From positions 1-15,776 of the forward strand of contig CAAGGJ010000013.1 in the NCBI GenBank assembly GCA_900769345.1: a DNA stretch of 15,776 nucleotides, in the 5' to 3' direction. Source of the DNA: Bacteroidales bacterium. GTDB lineage: Bacteria; Bacteroidota; Bacteroidia; Bacteroidales; Muribaculaceae. This document shows, piece after piece, positions 5,738-13,406 of this stretch (position 1 is the stretch's first letter; every line of letters starts with the position of its first letter). The position numbers and the translations under genes were made by a program. Below the pieces are notes generated by a model. It searched no databases. It saw nothing but the letters and a program-made list of their open reading frames with translations, and was not told the DNA's origin.

Positions 5738-7420
5738 TCAGTAGAGCAGAGTGCCGCTGATGCACCAGTAGCTGTTGCTTCCGCCTTCGGGTTCGCCTTG
5801 CGGTATCTGCACCTCGATGGTGTGTGTGCCGGCCGAGAGATTGCCCAAAGGTATGTGGTTAGGGTTGGTTACCGTGCCCGGACACCAGTTAGAGCGGCTC
5901 ATATCCGATGAACTGCAGCCGGTTTCATACATACCTGTCTGCGGATTAAAATTGCGATAAGTGCCGCAATCGTCGCGCCATGGTATAAATGACACCACGC
6001 GCACCCCGTCGAGGTAGATAGTGTTGGGTTTCTGGAGGAATTCGTCGCCTCCGCCCCAGCCGCCGTGTCCTGTGGTGGTGTAGAGCAGATGGGCATTTTT
6101 TACATCGTGATCGAGGGTGAAGGTCACCTTAAGCGAATCGCCGAGCTGATAGAGCGGATAGGGCTGACCATCTTGCTCGAGATAGTTCACGGTGTTGAAA
6201 AGCGGCATTGCGTTCTCGTAGTCGTAGAGCTTGTGGCGCAAGTCGTCGGGGAAATACTTCAACTTGAGCGACACGCGATGACCGCGGCTGTCCCAATTGC
6301 CTATGTATGCACCTATCCACACTTCGCCTTGCAGATGGCTCTGCAGCGGGGTTACTTGCGACTTATAGAACACCGAGTCGACCCATTCTTGTCCGGGAAT
6401 CTTCATTTTGTCGTTGAAGAATCGCACGCCGAATCCTGTGAAGAATCGCATAAGTTCCACGGGAACATCGTATGCCGGAGTGCTCACGAGTCCGTGATAC
6501 TTCACGCCGGCGCTCTCGAAGTAGGGAGTGGAATCGAGTTTGCGAATGGCATCGATGAAGGATTTTTCCTTACCCATAGGAATTACGAACACCGAACCGG
6601 TTCGGTCGTAGGCATCGCCTTCGGAATATTGAGTAACATCGGCAAAGATGCCCCATCCGCGATGCAATTCGGGCAATTTCACTTTTTTGATGATTACCGT
6701 ACCGCCTCCGCAAGCATAGGTTTTGCCGGCTTCGAGTTCGCCGTCGGGCAGTTTTGCGCCGTTAAAGCAGATGCGTTCTTGGTCGAAGACAGGCACAGTC
6801 ACCACCACACTTTGCTTGATGGCATACTGATAGTCGAAACGGTTGAGGGTTCTACCCCAGTTTTCGGGCCAAAATTGAGGCTCGGCTTTGAGAGGTTTTA
6901 TCGAGGTAGCCTCTTCGATTTGGTTTTGGTTTCTCACCACGCGGAGCACTAATCCGTCGGGCACGCCCACGCCGGGTTGCGGAGTTCCGCGCACCGGCAG
7001 TTGAGTGGTGTACCAGATGTCGTAGTGATTGGAATTGACCACCGAGTGCACGCAGCGGCAGTCATAACCGAGTATTTTCTCGGTTTTGCCGGTATCGGTT
7101 AGGTTGGCACCGATGGTAAACGGCGACTCTGAAGTCACCACATCTCCGTTTTGCAGCACGGCACGACTCATACTTTTGCATTGGTCGAAATCCACAAATT
7201 GGCGTTGTTCCGGAGCTTTGAGAGTCATGCGAGGGTCGTTGGCCTTTGCATCGGGCACATACATAGTCTTGCTGCCCGCAAAAGTCATCACGGCGGCGCC
7301 TATAATGGTGCCGCGGCTATTGTAGGTGTAGCTTATCTCGTAGCCCTTTACCTTAGCTTTTTTTGCAAACATTGGCACTGAGATGATCAATGCCAATGCT
7401 ATAATTAAGTATCTCTTCAT
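5738..7420 (-). CDS. PNGase F-family peptide:N-glycosidase with GLPGLI-like N-terminal extension, secreted
   Basis: This 560-residue protein belongs to the peptide-N4-(N-acetyl-beta-glucosaminyl)asparagine amidase F family, which releases whole N-glycans from glycoproteins. A signal peptide covers about residues 1-19. The C-terminal half holds the two eight-stranded jelly-roll domains. By hand alignment with Elizabethkingia PNGase F, D272 (DAYDRTGSVFVI) matches the essential D60, E366 (GEVWIGAY) matches E118, and E460 (GWGGGDEF) matches E206. Thus the catalytic residues appear present. The family's closing block is also clear: IPWRDDCGTYRNFNP (479-493) and SDMSRSNWCPGTV (505-517). The classical enzyme has about 314 mature residues; here roughly 200 extra residues precede the catalytic part. 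They resemble the N-terminal bowl-like domain of type II PNGases, and residues 116-163 also look like the GLPGLI family. It is the second gene of an operon, 16 nt after the fucosidase. Confidence 0.8.
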   Translation of the reverse strand: MKRYLIIALALIISVPMFAKKAKVKGYEISYTYNSRGTIIGAAVMTFAGSKTMYVPDAKANDPRMTLKAPEQRQFVDFDQCKSMSRAVLQNGDVVTSESPFTIGANLTDTGKTEKILGYDCRCVHSVVNSNHYDIWYTTQLPVRGTPQPGVGVPDGLVLRVVRNQNQIEEATSIKPLKAEPQFWPENWGRTLNRFDYQYAIKQSVVVTVPVFDQERICFNGAKLPDGELEAGKTYACGGGTVIIKKVKLPELHRGWGIFADVTQYSEGDAYDRTGSVFVIPMGKEKSFIDAIRKLDSTPYFESAGVKYHGLVSTPAYDVPVELMRFFTGFGVRFFNDKMKIPGQEWVDSVFYKSQVTPLQSHLQGEVWIGAYIGNWDSRGHRVSLKLKYFPDDLRHKLYDYENAMPLFNTVNYLEQDGQPYPLYQLGDSLKVTFTLDHDVKNAHLLYTTTGHGGWGGGDEFLQKPNTIYLDGVRVVSFIPWRDDCGTYRNFNPQTGMYETGCSSSDMSRSNWCPGTVTNPNHIPLGNLSAGTHTIEVQIPQGEPEGGSNSYWCISGTLLY

Positions 7421-7436
7421 AGAATACAGAGCGGAA

Positions 7437-8792
7437 TTAGTTAGATGTAATTACCTGACCAGCACCGCGATAGAGCTTGCAAGGGCCGTCGAGAAGCACG
7501 GCTATCACAGTGATTTGCTCGTCTTGCACAGATTCAGGCACATCGATGTAGATAATGCCCGGCAGAGAGCTCCAATAAGGCTTGTCGTACACCTTATAGT
7601 TGAGCATAGTGCCGTTACCGACCACCCAAATGCGGTTCACATTGTTTACAATGCCACGTAAAGCCACGCTGCCGCGCACCTTATTGGGGATGTAAAGGTA
7701 GAGGATATCGCCGCCCTTATTGAGAGTGGTATAACCATCGGGGAAGTGCTCGGCAGGGATGCCGGCGCGAGTGCCGTAGATAGCTTCTTTGTGTTTGCTT
7801 GTCCAGCGGCCGAATTCCTTGAGGATGTTAACTTGCTCTTCAGGGATAGTACCGTCGGCGCGAGGTCCTATGTCGAGAAGCAAGTTACCGCCGTTGCTCA
7901 TACAGTCGCAAAGAGTGCGGAGCAACATGTGAGGTGTCTTATAGTTGTGGTCTTCGTGCTGATAGCCCCAAGAGTCGTTCATGGTGTAGCAGAGTTCCCA
8001 ATATTTGGCAGTAGGACGCACCACGGGGATACCTTGTTCTGGAGTATCGTAGTCGCCATAGCCTTGTATACGAGAGTTGACTATTACCTTAGGGTTGGTG
8101 CTTCGAAGAAGTGAGATGATGCCCTTGCTGTTCCAGTCTTCAGCCGACTGTTCCCAGTCGCCGTCGAACCAGTAAAGAGCGGGTTTGTAGGCATTAAGTT
8201 CTTCGAGTTGAGCGAAATTAAATTTGCAGAAGTTTTCCCAACGCTTGGGGTCTTGCTTGATGTCGTAGCGAGTGGAAGTGCGAGTGGCATTAGGATAGTC
8301 GGGGTGACTCCAGTCGAGAAGAGAGAAATAGAAGCCGAGCTTCAAATGTTTGCGCTTCTTCACCTCCTTGATGAAGGGAGCGAGCACATCGCGCTTTGCA
8401 GCCGAACTCTTGGTAGTGCTTAAGCTACCGGCCTTGGTGTCCCACAGAGCTACACCGTCGTGGTGCTTGGTGGTGAGCACGGTGTATTGTGCGCCACTCT
8501 GCTCTATAAGGTCTACCCATTCTTTAGCATTGTATTTGCTTGCAGTGAAGCCGTCGAGTTGCTGCATATATTCTTCGTAAGGAAGGTAATTGTTGAAGAA
8601 CGACCAGCTTTCCGACACTCCTCTCACGGCATAAATGCCCCAGTGGATAAATACGCCGAATTTAGCATCGCCAAACCACTGCATGCGGTTTTGGTATGCT
8701 TCTTCTGTTTCGCCGGTGTTGCGCACTTGCGCCGACATCGGTTGCAACATAGTTGTTGCCAATAGAAGTAATGTTAATAGGGTTTTTCTCAT
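7437..8792 (-). CDS. Secreted alpha-L-fucosidase, GH29
   Basis: This 451-residue enzyme hydrolyses terminal alpha-linked L-fucose by a retaining mechanism. A signal peptide covers about residues 1-21. The TIM-barrel domain begins with WFGDAKFGVFIHWGIYAV (39-56) and continues through TKHHDGVALWDT (108-119), LGFYFSLLDW (152-161) and YWFDGDWE (207-214), where D210 is the expected nucleophile. GH29 acid/base residues vary in position; E252 (DTPEQG) or E266 (YWELCYTMNDSWGYQ) are the candidates. GGNLLLDIGPRADG (301-314) is also typical. A C-terminal beta-sandwich follows from about 350. Length and motifs are those of a complete enzyme. It is the promoter-proximal gene of an operon with the PNGase F homologue, which suggests action on fucosylated N-glycans (core or antennary fucose); the linkage is not determinable here. 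Confidence 0.93.
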   Translation of the reverse strand: MRKTLLTLLLLATTMLQPMSAQVRNTGETEEAYQNRMQWFGDAKFGVFIHWGIYAVRGVSESWSFFNNYLPYEEYMQQLDGFTASKYNAKEWVDLIEQSGAQYTVLTTKHHDGVALWDTKAGSLSTTKSSAAKRDVLAPFIKEVKKRKHLKLGFYFSLLDWSHPDYPNATRTSTRYDIKQDPKRWENFCKFNFAQLEELNAYKPALYWFDGDWEQSAEDWNSKGIISLLRSTNPKVIVNSRIQGYGDYDTPEQGIPVVRPTAKYWELCYTMNDSWGYQHEDHNYKTPHMLLRTLCDCMSNGGNLLLDIGPRADGTIPEEQVNILKEFGRWTSKHKEAIYGTRAGIPAEHFPDGYTTLNKGGDILYLYIPNKVRGSVALRGIVNNVNRIWVVGNGTMLNYKVYDKPYWSSLPGIIYIDVPESVQDEQITVIAVLLDGPCKLYRGAGQVITSN

Positions 8793-8835
8793 ATTGCAAT
8801 AAATAGGTTTAATTAGTTCAAAGTTTCGGTTTCCA

Positions 8836-8843
8836 CAAAGTTA
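8836..8843 (-). promoter_or_regulatory. -7 box of the fucosidase-PNGase operon
   Basis: On the minus strand this reads TAACTTTG, matching TAnnTTTG, 43 nt upstream of the fucosidase ATG. It is embedded in TTTTGCTTAACTTTGT (8835-8850), which matches the divergent galactosidase promoter at 15 of 16 bases. No strong -33 TTTG is visible at the usual distance. Confidence 0.65.
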
Positions 8844-8850
8844 AGCAAAA

Positions 8851-9069
8851 ATTTTGGTTGGAACACCATTTAGATGCAATAAAGAAACACACAACACATG
8901 CACTAAATCTAATGACTAAAAATATTTGTATAAATCGGTGTGAAATAATTTTGTAACCATCGACATTTGTGCAGACGGGTGCTCGTATGGGTGTGATTTG
9001 GCATTTCGGAGTTATTTGATGTGGTTATGTTACAAAAATCCATTGAGGAGATATGTGATAAAAAGAAAC
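8851..9069. other. Divergent promoter spacer of the glycan locus
   Basis: This A/T-rich, non-coding stretch lies between the two divergent -7 boxes. It would be where a regulator of both transcription units binds. I see no gene in it and no convincing dyad symmetry. Confidence 0.45.
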
Positions 9070-9076
9070 TTTTGCT

Positions 9077-9084
9077 TATCTTTG
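9077..9084 (+). promoter_or_regulatory. -7 box of the GH2 beta-galactosidase gene
   Basis: TATCTTTG is a full match to TAnnTTTG. It lies 133 nt upstream of the ATG at 9218, so transcription should begin near 9090 and leave a leader of about 125-130 nt. It sits in TTTTGCTTATCTTTGT (9070-9085), the same core as the divergent fucosidase promoter. A -33 match is weak. Confidence 0.65.
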
Positions 9085-9088
9085 TCCC

Positions 9089-9128
9089 TAAGGCTTGGGG
9101 CGGCTTGTAGTGGTGGCCCCGGGGCTTA
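9089..9128 (+). other. Stem-loop at the 5' end of the galactosidase mRNA leader
   Basis: Arms at 9089-9101 (TAAGGCTTGGGGC) and 9116-9128 (GCCCCGGGGCTTA) can form 12 of 13 pairs, with two G-U pairs and one G-G mismatch, around a 14-nt loop. The hairpin is far richer in G and C than the flanking DNA and begins just where the transcript is predicted to start. There is no T-run after it, so it is not an obvious attenuator. It may stabilise the 5' end or serve as a regulatory leader. Confidence 0.55.
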
Positions 9129-9217
9129 TTGGAATTAACCTTATTTCTATCCTTTTTTGCAAACTTTAGTGATAATACAGCATAATTTGAAATAAATAAT
9201 TAATAAAACCATACTTT

Positions 9218-12200
9218 ATGAAGAAAAACCTGTTACTAAACTCAGCAATGACATTGCTGGCTGTGGTGATGACGTTGCAAGTGTGCGCCCAGCAACGGTT
9301 CGACCGAAATCGCATCTATCAGATAGTGTCGGTGCTTCACCCCGACAAGGTGCTTGGCTTTAACGGCACGGGCGGGCAAGTGGTACTCAAAAATGTGGAT
9401 AAAGCCGACAAATCGCAGTTCTGGGCAATCAGCGAACTATCGGGCAGTTTCCGCTTGGCCAATGCCTATTCAGAAGTGTCGATGCGCGCCGACGACACAG
9501 CCCATGCGCGTATGACCGAGACCAACGGTTCCGATGAGATGCAACTTTGGCTTGTGAACAGTGTGGGCGAATCGGTGCAATTGGTGCCATCAAACCGCGC
9601 CAAATGGACTGCAGCCGTAGAAGCCGGCAAGGTGATGATGACCGATGACGCCAAGGCCGCAAAATCGGAAGCAGCACTATTCCGCATCGTGGCTACTCAC
9701 CTCACTCTCGATGACGGGCAGAATCTCGCGCAAGGCGAACAGCCCATCTGGGAGGACGAGACTCGCTTTGCCGAAAACAAGGAACCCGGTCACACTACTT
9801 TTACCCCCTATCCGAGCGAGAATGCCATGATGAGCGATGCCGATCACTATGCTTTCCCATGGACCTACACCAAGAGCTCAAGCGCTATGCTGCTCAACGG
9901 CGACTGGTACTTCAACTTTGTGCCCGAACCGTCGATGCGGCCTGAGGGCTTTTATGCCGAGGACTACGATGTGAGCAGCTGGAACACCATTCCGGTGCCA
10001 TCTAACTGGGAAATGCACGGCTACGACCGTCCGATATATTGTAATGTGGAGTATCCTCACGGTAATACTCCGCCATTTATCCGTGCCCGTCGCGGCTTCA
10101 ACGATGGCGGTGCCAATTATGGCATCAATCCCGTGGGTTCGTATGTGCGATTCTTCGACCTACCGAGCGATTGGACCGAGCAACGCACATTTATTCACTT
10201 TGGTGGTATCTACAGCGCGGCATTGGTCTATCTCAACGGTGAATATGTGGGTTACAGCCAAGGCGCCAACAATGTGGCGGAATTCGACCTCACCAAATAT
10301 CTCCGACCCGGATGCAATCGACTCGCCGTTCAAGTGTTCCGCTGGAGCGACGGCTCGTATCTCGAGTGCCAAGATATGTTTCGTATGAGCGGTATTTTCC
10401 GCGATGTATATCTGTATAATGTGCCCAAGGTGAGCGTTCGCGACCATGTAATCACCTCGCACCTCACTGCCGCATCGGGCTACACAGCCGGCACTATGAC
10501 TGTAGATCTCACCCTCGACAACCGCGACCGCCTTAAGGGCAAAAAGGACGTGTTGGTGAAGATTTACGATGATGCCGATCGCTTGGTGGCTCAGAAATCG
10601 GCACGCATCAACTATGGTATGCGCACATCAGTCGTTAAGACAAAGGTGCAGTTCGACCTCAAAAATCTCAAGCCATGGACAGCCGAAACGCCCAATCTCT
10701 ACACCGTGAGAGTGGTGCAAAGCCAAGGAGGCAAGGAAGAAATGGCATTCTCTACCAAATACGGCTTCCGCGAGATAGTGCAACGTGGTTCGCTGGTGTA
10801 TATCAATGGGCAGCGAGTATTCTTTAAGGGCGTAAACCGCCACGACACACATCCGTTGCTCGGACGCGCCGTCAACACCGAAAGTATGCTCCAAGATGTG
10901 CTCCTGATGAAGCGCAACAATGTGAACACCATACGCACATCGCACTATCCCAATGCAGCCAAGATGTATGCCATGTACGACTATTATGGACTCTATGTGA
11001 TGGACGAAGCCGACCTCGAAGACCATGCCAATCAGTCGATTAGCGATATGCCGTCGTGGATACCGGCGTTTGTAGACCGCGTGGAGCGCATGATTCAGCG
11101 CGACCGCAATCACCCGAGCGTGATATTCTGGAGTTTGGGTAACGAAAACGGAGGCGGCAACAATTTCCGGGCATGCTACGATGCCGCCAAGCGCCTCGAC
11201 GACCGCCTTGTGCACCACGAGAGCACTCGCGATGGCAAAGAATATGGCGGCAACCGCTTCAGCGACCTCTATTCAAAAATGTATCCAAGCATGGAATGGA
11301 TGGACAAATACGTCAATTCGTTTGAAAAGCCGATGTTTATCTGCGAATATGCCCATTCTATGGGTACAGCCATAGGTAACTTGCGCGAATATTGGGAAAG
11401 CATCGAAAACAGCAGCACCACCATAGGCGGCGCCATCTGGGACTGGGTGGATCAGAGCATCTACGAGCCCCGCGAGATACTCGACGGCACCTATCAAGGC
11501 CGCTTGCGCACCGGCTACGACTTCCCCGGCCCGCACCAGGGCAATTTCTGCTGCAACGGCGTGGTGACAGCGCTTCGCGAAGAGACCCCGAAACTTGTGG
11601 AGGTGAAAGCAGCTTATCAATATCTGAAATTCCACCTCAAAGGCATCGCCGTGGAAGGCGATAAGGCATTTGTAGAGGTGCAAAATACCTACGACTTTAT
11701 CACCACCGAAGGCATGAAGTTGATGTGGCAAGCCAAGTGTAACGGCAATGTTGTGGCTAAGGGCGAAATGCCGCTTGCGACTATTGCGCCCGATGATAAA
11801 GGCTTGATTACCATTGATTTGCCACAAAAGGCCAATGCAAAGCAAGCCAAAGCACAAGGCAACGAACTATTGCTCGACGTTGAGGTAATCGACACCAAAG
11901 CATCGCGCTGGGCCGACGCCAACCACTCGCTGGCTATGGCTCAATTCACCTTAAACGAGCGCGGCAAGTTGGCACCCGTTAATGTAGACACCGATGCCGA
12001 GCCGCTCAAGGTAATCGACAGCGAGGCATTGCTCACCGTGGCAAACAAAGCAGTGAGTGTGACCTTCGACAAAGCCACCGGAGTGATTAAAACGCTTCGA
12101 CTCGACGGACTCGACGTTATTTATGGCGGTCAAGGCCCCGAATACGACAATTTCCGCTGGATAGAGAACGACCGCATCAACTACGAAGGCAACGGACTCG

Positions 12201-12820
12201 AAGCCACAGGCACTTGCAGCGCCGTTACCACCGATTTGGGTAATGTAGTGGTCAACACATCGCGCAGCGGCTCGATGTGCAACAACGCCATCACCTACAT
12301 CATCTATCCCGGTGGCGTTATCGACGTAGATGCACAGTTTATCCCACAAAAAGAAGGCTTGCGCCGCACCGGTTTGGCATGCGCCATAAGCCCCGCACTC
12401 GGCAATATCGAATACTACGGCCGTGGACCGTGGGAAAACTACGTAGACCGCGATGATGCTTGTCCGATAGGCCGCTACAGCACCACCGTCGACGATATGA
12501 TGGTGCCTAACACCAAGCCACAATCGATGGGCAATCGCACCAACATTAGAGAGCTGCGTATGACCAACGGCCAAGGTCGCGGTATAGAGATTCGCACCGA
12601 AGGCGATGTGGCATTCTCGGCACTGCGATATACCGATGTCGACCTAATGAACACCAATCATCCTTGGGAATTGCAAAAACGCCCGTTCATACACCTCCAC
12701 CTCGATGCATATCAGCGAGGCATAGGCAATGGCAGTTGCGGTCCGCAAGCCATGAGCAAGTATCAGATTAAAAATGCCCAAGTGGCATATAAACTGCGCA
12801 TTTCGGCATACAGCAAATAA
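9218..12820 (+). CDS. Secreted GH2 beta-galactosidase (LacZ-like) with ricin-type N-terminal region
   Basis: This 1200-residue enzyme should remove terminal beta-linked galactose by a retaining mechanism. A signal peptide covers about 1-24. Residues 27-158 form a beta-rich segment with internally repeated QFW/QLW-type elements (QFWAI at 67-71, QLWLV at 109-113, ALFRIV at 153-158), resembling a ricin-type beta-trefoil. The LacZ-like part follows: sugar-binding domain about 220-405, immunoglobulin-like domain about 405-520, and TIM barrel about 520-800. The barrel has E643 in SLGNENGGG as acid/base and E710 in FICEYAHSMG as nucleophile. A linker domain follows, then the C-terminal beta-galactosidase small-chain domain (about 935-1195) with YYGRGPWENYVDR. 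E. coli LacZ has 1023 residues; the excess is the N-terminal lectin-like region. The family mark DEANIE is altered to DEADLEDH (596-603). The gene stands alone between a long leader and a strong terminator, and diverges from the fucosidase-PNGase operon. Confidence 0.93.
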   Translation: MKKNLLLNSAMTLLAVVMTLQVCAQQRFDRNRIYQIVSVLHPDKVLGFNGTGGQVVLKNVDKADKSQFWAISELSGSFRLANAYSEVSMRADDTAHARMTETNGSDEMQLWLVNSVGESVQLVPSNRAKWTAAVEAGKVMMTDDAKAAKSEAALFRIVATHLTLDDGQNLAQGEQPIWEDETRFAENKEPGHTTFTPYPSENAMMSDADHYAFPWTYTKSSSAMLLNGDWYFNFVPEPSMRPEGFYAEDYDVSSWNTIPVPSNWEMHGYDRPIYCNVEYPHGNTPPFIRARRGFNDGGANYGINPVGSYVRFFDLPSDWTEQRTFIHFGGIYSAALVYLNGEYVGYSQGANNVAEFDLTKYLRPGCNRLAVQVFRWSDGSYLECQDMFRMSGIFRDVYLYNVPKVSVRDHVITSHLTAASGYTAGTMTVDLTLDNRDRLKGKKDVLVKIYDDADRLVAQKSARINYGMRTSVVKTKVQFDLKNLKPWTAETPNLYTVRVVQSQGGKEEMAFSTKYGFREIVQRGSLVYINGQRVFFKGVNRHDTHPLLGRAVNTESMLQDVLLMKRNNVNTIRTSHYPNAAKMYAMYDYYGLYVMDEADLEDHANQSISDMPSWIPAFVDRVERMIQRDRNHPSVIFWSLGNENGGGNNFRACYDAAKRLDDRLVHHESTRDGKEYGGNRFSDLYSKMYPSMEWMDKYVNSFEKPMFICEYAHSMGTAIGNLREYWESIENSSTTIGGAIWDWVDQSIYEPREILDGTYQGRLRTGYDFPGPHQGNFCCNGVVTALREETPKLVEVKAAYQYLKFHLKGIAVEGDKAFVEVQNTYDFITTEGMKLMWQAKCNGNVVAKGEMPLATIAPDDKGLITIDLPQKANAKQAKAQGNELLLDVEVIDTKASRWADANHSLAMAQFTLNERGKLAPVNVDTDAEPLKVIDSEALLTVANKAVSVTFDKATGVIKTLRLDGLDVIYGGQGPEYDNFRWIENDRINYEGNGLEATGTCSAVTTDLGNVVVNTSRSGSMCNNAITYIIYPGGVIDVDAQFIPQKEGLRRTGLACAISPALGNIEYYGRGPWENYVDRDDACPIGRYSTTVDDMMVPNTKPQSMGNRTNIRELRMTNGQGRGIEIRTEGDVAFSALRYTDVDLMNTNHPWELQKRPFIHLHLDAYQRGIGNGSCGPQAMSKYQIKNAQVAYKLRISAYSK

Positions 12821-12841
12821 CCCATCCGGAATAAAGAATCG

Positions 12842-12888
12842 AAGCACCCACGCACCACCCCCAAAACGGCATCGCGTGGGTGCTTTTT
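12842..12888 (+). terminator. Intrinsic terminator of the beta-galactosidase gene
   Basis: A perfect 12-bp stem, AAGCACCCACGC at 12842-12853 and GCGTGGGTGCTT at 12874-12885, runs into a T-run (12884-12888). It lies 22 nt after the TAA at 12818-12820. This is a textbook rho-independent terminator and shows the gene is monocistronic. Confidence 0.88.
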
Positions 12889-12969
12889 GCTGCAAGAACT
12901 TCGCGCTCGGCACGGAGAAATAGAGAAAATGCCTAAAGTGCAAAATTATGGTGCCCGGGGTGAGCAAAT

Positions 12970-12991
12970 AGTTGCAGAGAAGCAACTTTTT
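12970..12991 (+). terminator. Small hairpin with T-run upstream of hipBA
   Basis: AGTTGC (12970-12975) and GCAACT (12982-12987) form a 6-bp stem with a 6-nt loop, followed by TTTTT overlapping the arm end (12987-12991). It could be a second, weaker terminator insulating hipBA from the galactosidase gene; the short stem makes this uncertain. Confidence 0.35.
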
Positions 12992-13025
12992 ACCTCAAAA
13001 ACTATGATTTTTCGATATAAATTAC

Positions 13026-13033
13026 TATCTTTA
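13026..13033 (+). promoter_or_regulatory. Probable -7 box of hipBA
   Basis: TATCTTTA matches TAnnTTTG at all but the last base and lies 34 nt upstream of the first hipB ATG. It is followed by a very A/T-rich leader. A T-run (TTTTTCG) about 12-17 nt upstream may supply a poor -33 region. Confidence 0.5.
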
Positions 13034-13067
13034 CAACAAATAATATTTTATTAATTAATAGGTATTA

Positions 13068-13406
13068 ATGTATGTAATGGATAATATATTATCGATATTG
13101 GAAAACTATATTCTCGACAATGCAGATGACATAGCCCGAGGATTGGCCGACGATTTTCGCAAGCGGCGAGTGGAGAAAAATCTTACTCGCGAACAGGTGG
13201 CGGAGAAATCGGGTGTTGCCGTGAGCAATATAGTGAGGTTTGAGCAGAAAGGTCTTATTTCGCTAAAGAATCTCATAGGCATTGCCATGGCTGTGGGATA
13301 CACATCGGAGATAAAAAGCATCTTTTCGGAGCCAAAGTACTCAACGATGGAAGAACTGATGCAGATACGCAAGAATACAGGAAAAACAAGAGCGCATAAG
13401 GAATGA
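13068..13406 (+). CDS. hipB: HipB-type antitoxin, XRE-family DNA-binding protein
   Basis: This 112-residue protein carries a helix-turn-helix of the HTH_3/XRE type at about residues 27-82: LADDFRKRRVEKNLTREQVAEKSGVAVSNIVRFEQKG, with the recognition helix near 51-60. The known role of HipB is to bind the HipA kinase and repress the shared operon. Its stop overlaps the hipA start by 4 nt (ATGA at 13403-13406), so translation is coupled. Two in-frame ATGs lie at the front (13068 and 13077); either could be the true start, as no Shine-Dalgarno sequence separates them. The 30-residue N-terminal helix and the basic C-terminal tail (IRKNTGKTRAHKE) are outside the HTH and may contact HipA or DNA. Confidence 0.85.
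   Translation: MYVMDNILSILENYILDNADDIARGLADDFRKRRVEKNLTREQVAEKSGVAVSNIVRFEQKGLISLKNLIGIAMAVGYTSEIKSIFSEPKYSTMEELMQIRKNTGKTRAHKE

Noticed and set aside
6065..6952. 295-codon open frame on the plus strand
   Set aside because: It lies wholly antisense to the PNGase gene, has no recognisable domain, and reflects codon bias of the opposite strand.
10628..12574. Several 190-207 codon open frames antisense to the beta-galactosidase gene
   Set aside because: Full GH2 motifs on the plus strand settle the coding strand. The antisense frames are typical shadows of a codon-biased gene.
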